Source: an uncultured Candidatus Melainabacteria bacterium | Lineage (GTDB): Bacteria > Cyanobacteriota > Vampirovibrionia > Gastranaerophilales > Gastranaerophilaceae | DNA: 34,577 bases | Assembly (NCBI GenBank): GCA_937895785.1 | Contig: CALBKW010000010.1 | Location: 1-34,577 of the forward strand | Direction: 5' to 3' | Part shown: piece by piece, positions 31,673 through 34,577 of the stretch | Layout of the letters: the number at the start of each line of letters is the position of its first letter | Position numbering within the stretch: the first letter of the stretch is position 1 | The notes under the pieces: generated by a model | What the model saw: the letters and a program-made list of their open reading frames with translations, nothing else | Databases searched by the model: none | Told to the model about the DNA's origin: nothing | Made by a program: the position numbers and the translations under genes

Positions 31673-32749
31673 CTAACGTTTCCTGTTGTTGTATACATAT
31701 GCAAGAATTTCTGCAACAGCTTGAAACATATCTGATGGTATTATATCATTTATTTCCACTAATTGGTAGAGGGTTCTTGCAACAAGCCTATTTTCTATGA
31801 TAGGAATGTTATTGTTTTGTGCGATTTCTCTTATCTTAAACGCAATAAAATCAACCCCTTTGGCTACAACATAAGGTGCTGGTTTTTGCGTTCTATCATA
31901 TTTTATTGCAACTGCGTAATGTGTAGGATTTGTTACAACTACGTCGGCAGTTGGAATGGCTGACATCATTTGTTGTTGTATTAGTTGTTGTCCCATGGCC
32001 CTAATTTTGCTCTTAATTTTAGGGTCTCCTTCAGTTTCTTTGTATTCATCCTTTATTTCTTGTTTTGTCATCTTTATAGATTTTTCAAATTGGTAAGTTT
32101 GGAATTTTAAGTCTAAAAGTCCGATGATAAGCATTGCCAAACACATATTTAAGAACATTTGTCCTAAAATACTGCCTGTTACGGCAAAAACAACTTCTGG
32201 TGTTGCGCCTAAAAGTGCAAAAAGTTCATCAAGTCTTGAATGTACTACTGAATAACCACAAGCACCTACAATACACACCTTTAATATTGATTTTGCAAGT
32301 TCAACCATTTTTTGTGGTTCAAATGGGTTTAATAACTTTTTCAAACCGTCAACCCATTTTTTAGGTGAAACATTTTCCATTTTGGGAGTAATTTTATCTA
32401 TTGCAAAAATTTTACCAATTTGAAGTCGAATGGAAACAGCAGTAAGAATAAAAGTTGCAACCATAAATGGTAAAACCGCCTCGGACATTACTCTAACATA
32501 AGGTGCCATAAGTCCAATAAATTCGTCAACATTAATTTCTTTTGGATTTAAATTAGTGAAGGAATAATGCATAATTAGCTGAAAACGATTAATCATCCAG
32601 CCAGAAAAAGCACCTAAAAGTACAAGACTTATTGTAACTGTGATAGATGACATTAAGTCCTTACTCTTGGCTACATTACCCTTCTCACGTTCTTTCTCCC
32701 GTCGTCTGGGTGTGGCTTCTTCGGTTCTGTCTGCGGCATCGTTTGCCAT
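31673..32749 (-). CDS. flhB: Flagellar type III export switch protein FlhB
   Basis: FlhB sets substrate specificity from rod/hook to filament proteins by self-cleavage. Four membrane helices lie between residues 35 and 215, and the N-terminus has the typical EEATPRRREKEREKGNVAKS. The autocleavage motif NPTH is at 274-277 (cut between N274 and P275) within VVVTNPTHYAVAIKY, followed by a C-terminal domain ending AYVYNNRKR. Length is 358 aa. A short gap of 24 bases separates it from fliR, and the gene is intact. Confidence 0.97.
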   Translation of the reverse strand: MANDAADRTEEATPRRREKEREKGNVAKSKDLMSSITVTISLVLLGAFSGWMINRFQLIMHYSFTNLNPKEINVDEFIGLMAPYVRVMSEAVLPFMVATFILTAVSIRLQIGKIFAIDKITPKMENVSPKKWVDGLKKLLNPFEPQKMVELAKSILKVCIVGACGYSVVHSRLDELFALLGATPEVVFAVTGSILGQMFLNMCLAMLIIGLLDLKFQTYQFEKSIKMTKQEIKDEYKETEGDPKIKSKIRAMGQQLIQQQMMSAIPTADVVVTNPTHYAVAIKYDRTQKPAPYVVAKGVDFIAFKIREIAQNNNIPIIENRLVARTLYQLVEINDIIPSDMFQAVAEILAYVYNNRKR

Positions 32750-32773
32750 TTTTAAGCTATTTTATCCTTTCTT

Positions 32774-33562
32774 TTAAAATAACGCTGCAACTTGTGTTAA
32801 GACTTTCTCTAGTAAGATTCTTGAGTATTCTGCGATTGGGCGCATGAATATCATGCATAACAACAAGCCGACATAGATTTTTAATGGCATTGCAACCATA
32901 AAGATATTCATCTGTGGCATCAATTTTGAAACGAAGCCTAACAAAATATCTTTAATAAGCAATACGCTGAAAATTGGCATCGAAATTCCAATTGCAATCA
33001 CGAACATTTGTCCAGTCATATAAATGACTCTTTGAACCAAAGCTCCATCAAATATAAAAGAATAACCAATTGGAACATGCGCAAAACTACTGTATACGGC
33101 AGAAAACAACCATTGATGTGCATTCAAGCTAATGAAGATTAGGGTTAAAAGAATAGTGAATGCTTGAGAAATGATTGGTGAAGTTGAACCTGATGCTGGA
33201 TTTAAGGCTTGACTTATAGACAACCCCATTTGAATGGAAAACATATTTGCACCAAGTTCTGCCGCTAGAAAAACTAGATTTGCACAAAATCCGATGATAT
33301 AGCCAATTGCAAATTCTTTTATCATTACAACGGTCAAACCTGCAATGTCATGAGGTATCATAAATTGAGAGTGTGATTGTACAAATGGATAAATTATGAA
33401 TGCAATGAAGCAAACAAGCCAAATTTTAATCTGCATAGGGATTGGGTAAGTTGAAAAAAGCGGTGCAGAAGTTAATAGACCGCTTATTCTAGTGAAAACC
33501 GCCATAAAAACGATGATATTTGCAGGTGTGAAAATTTGTAATAATGTGAAATCCACTTGCAA
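32774..33562 (-). CDS. fliR: Flagellar export protein FliR
   Basis: FliR joins FliP and FliQ in the helical export gate core. The 262-aa protein is almost wholly hydrophobic, with about six helices. It starts with a hydrophobic helix (MVFTRISGLLTSAPLF-like stretch at 20-37) and includes ELGANMFSIQMGLSISQALNP and MPQMNIFMVAMPLKI, typical of the family. It lies 4 bases after fliQ. Confidence 0.95.
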   Translation of the reverse strand: MQVDFTLLQIFTPANIIVFMAVFTRISGLLTSAPLFSTYPIPMQIKIWLVCFIAFIIYPFVQSHSQFMIPHDIAGLTVVMIKEFAIGYIIGFCANLVFLAAELGANMFSIQMGLSISQALNPASGSTSPIISQAFTILLTLIFISLNAHQWLFSAVYSSFAHVPIGYSFIFDGALVQRVIYMTGQMFVIAIGISMPIFSVLLIKDILLGFVSKLMPQMNIFMVAMPLKIYVGLLLCMIFMRPIAEYSRILLEKVLTQVAALF

Positions 33563-33566
33563 CCCT

Positions 33567-33836
33567 CTATTTTATTAAACCTGGAATCATATCGAAAAAT
33601 TCGTTCGTTGTTTGAATTACCAAACTCATCATCCAAGGCATTAAAACTATTAGAGCTATAACGCCTGCAATAATTTTTGGTACGATTGTAAGTGTAGATT
33701 CTTGAATTTGTGTGATTGTTTGAAAAATACTAACTGTCAAACCAACTACAATGCCGACAAGTAGAACTGGTGTGGAAATTTCCAAAATCAGCACAAACAT
33801 TTTTTGTAAAAGTGTTATAACTATATCTTGTTCCAT
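33567..33836 (-). CDS. fliQ: Flagellar export protein FliQ
   Basis: An 89-aa protein with two membrane helices and the family pattern PVLLVGIVVGLTVSIFQTIT, QIQESTLTIVPK, then a second helix ending LMPWMM. FliQ molecules wrap the FliP core of the export gate. The size and sequence are normal. It sits between fliP and fliR with 15- and 4-base gaps. Confidence 0.96.
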   Translation of the reverse strand: MEQDIVITLLQKMFVLILEISTPVLLVGIVVGLTVSIFQTITQIQESTLTIVPKIIAGVIALIVLMPWMMSLVIQTTNEFFDMIPGLIK

Positions 33837-33851
33837 TAATTTTCCTCAATT

Positions 33852-34577
33852 CTAACTTGCAGCTGCAAATCCTTCTACAAGTGATTTTATAATCAAATAC
33901 CAACCATCAACCATTACAAACATAATCAGTTTAAATGGTAACGCAATTGTTGTCGGTGGCAAGAACATCATACCCATTGAAACAAGTACACTGGAAATTA
34001 CGATGTCGATTACCAAGAACGGCAAGAAGATTACAAAACCAATTTTGAATGCTGTGTTCAATTCACTTATGATAAATGAAGGAATTAAAACATAAGTTGG
34101 AACATCATCAATATTTCTTGGTTTATCAATTTTAGCCATTTTTACAAACAATGCTAATTCTTTTTCATCTGTTTGAGCAAACATAAATGCTCTAACAGGC
34201 TTGATACCTCTATCTAAAGCTGCTTGTTGCGTAATCTGATTGTTCATGTATGGTTGTAAGGCTTCTTTATTAATCTTGTTAATTGTTGGGGCCATAACAA
34301 AGAAGGTTAAAATAAGTGCCAAACTGATTAATACTTGGTTTGGTGGTAAAGAACCAGCTCCTAAAGCTTGTCTTGTAAGCGCCAAAACGATTGCAATTCG
34401 GACAAACGCTGTTGTCATAATAAAGATACTTGGTGCTAATGTTAAAATAGTCAACCAAATAAGGATTTGAATACCGTTTGAAAAGTCTTGAGGCGTATTA
34501 GCAGGTTGCATTCCTATATTGATGTTAGGAAAAGACAAGGCTGCACTTGCCATTGGTGCAAACATAAATAGCACACC
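33852..34577 (-). CDS. fliP: Flagellar export protein FliP (5' end at window edge)
   Basis: FliP is the core of the flagellar export gate. The frame is open to the window edge, so the true start may lie outside; a GTG at 34574 is the first possible codon. What is seen begins in a signal peptide (FMFAPMASA|ALSF). It continues with membrane helices and the family blocks TTAFVRIAIVLALTRQALG, PPNQVLISLALILTFF, IPSFIISELNTAFKIGF and SSVLVSMGMMFLPPTTIALP, then PFKLIMFVMVDGWYLI. FliP is one of the few flagellar inner membrane proteins with a cleaved signal peptide, which fits. Confidence 0.95.
   Translation of the reverse strand, partial: GVLFMFAPMASAALSFPNINIGMQPANTPQDFSNGIQILIWLTILTLAPSIFIMTTAFVRIAIVLALTRQALGAGSLPPNQVLISLALILTFFVMAPTINKINKEALQPYMNNQITQQAALDRGIKPVRAFMFAQTDEKELALFVKMAKIDKPRNIDDVPTYVLIPSFIISELNTAFKIGFVIFLPFLVIDIVISSVLVSMGMMFLPPTTIALPFKLIMFVMVDGWYLIIKSLVEGFAAAS

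Noticed and set aside
27548..34577. Non-flagellar injectisome (virulence type III) locus
   Set aside because: Gene order fliP-fliQ-fliR-flhB-flhA, the FliP signal peptide and the adjacent PilZ gene fit flagella; no secretin or needle gene is present in the window.
1..34577. tRNA and rRNA genes
   Set aside because: I looked through the intergenic regions and saw no cloverleaf with a T-loop or CCA end; a dedicated scan would settle this.

Overview
The window is a low-GC, gene-dense bacterial chromosome segment. It most resembles a gut member of the Vampirovibrionia/Melainabacteria (Gastranaerophilales type). The evidence is the A/T-rich codon use, an A|FTLAE type IV prepilin signature, many TPR and N-terminally tagged hypothetical proteins, and a flagellar export operon. 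The taxonomic call is inference from recognised protein styles; no marker phylogeny could be run.

Layout. 1-725 is the 3' part of tuf with its terminator. 842-1932 holds a TPR protein and a converging 77-aa protein with a TTG start. 2098-6612 is gpmI followed closely by a large SNF2-family ATPase, ending in a GC-rich bidirectional terminator. 6668-13929 (minus) reads as one tightly packed transcription unit: a GAF/HD-GYP protein, an exported TPR protein, two LuxR-type response regulators, a pentapeptide-repeat protein, rsmE and a CCA-adding-enzyme homologue. 14022-17058 (plus) is a small glycan cluster: a GT2 glycosyltransferase, a divergent UDP-galactopyranose-mutase-like flavoprotein and a probable transferase. 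17059-20128 (minus) carries a DHH phosphoesterase, a coiled-coil protein behind a sigma-28-like promoter, and era. 20251-25062 (plus) carries an exported protein with a very acidic tail, an orphan sugar-binding lipoprotein, a repeat-rich intergenic region and a prepilin-like gene whose 5' end is built from dispersed palindromic repeats. 25145-34577 (minus) is fliP-fliQ-fliR-flhB-flhA-PilZ, a small membrane protein, a PLP enzyme, and two paralogous HNH-type proteins at the end.

Functional picture. Two regions point to c-di-GMP: the HD-GYP protein with two orphan response regulators, and the PilZ protein directly behind flhA. A sigma-28-like promoter sits in front of the unknown coiled-coil protein at 18482-19078, tying it to late flagellar expression. 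Two features deserve most attention. The first is the chain of palindromic repeats that supplies the stop codon of one gene and an in-frame leader of the next. The second is a set of otherwise unrelated proteins (77-aa protein, DHH enzyme, two HNH paralogues) that share short N-terminal NPFA and FT[AGS] tags, which may be a sorting or export signal.
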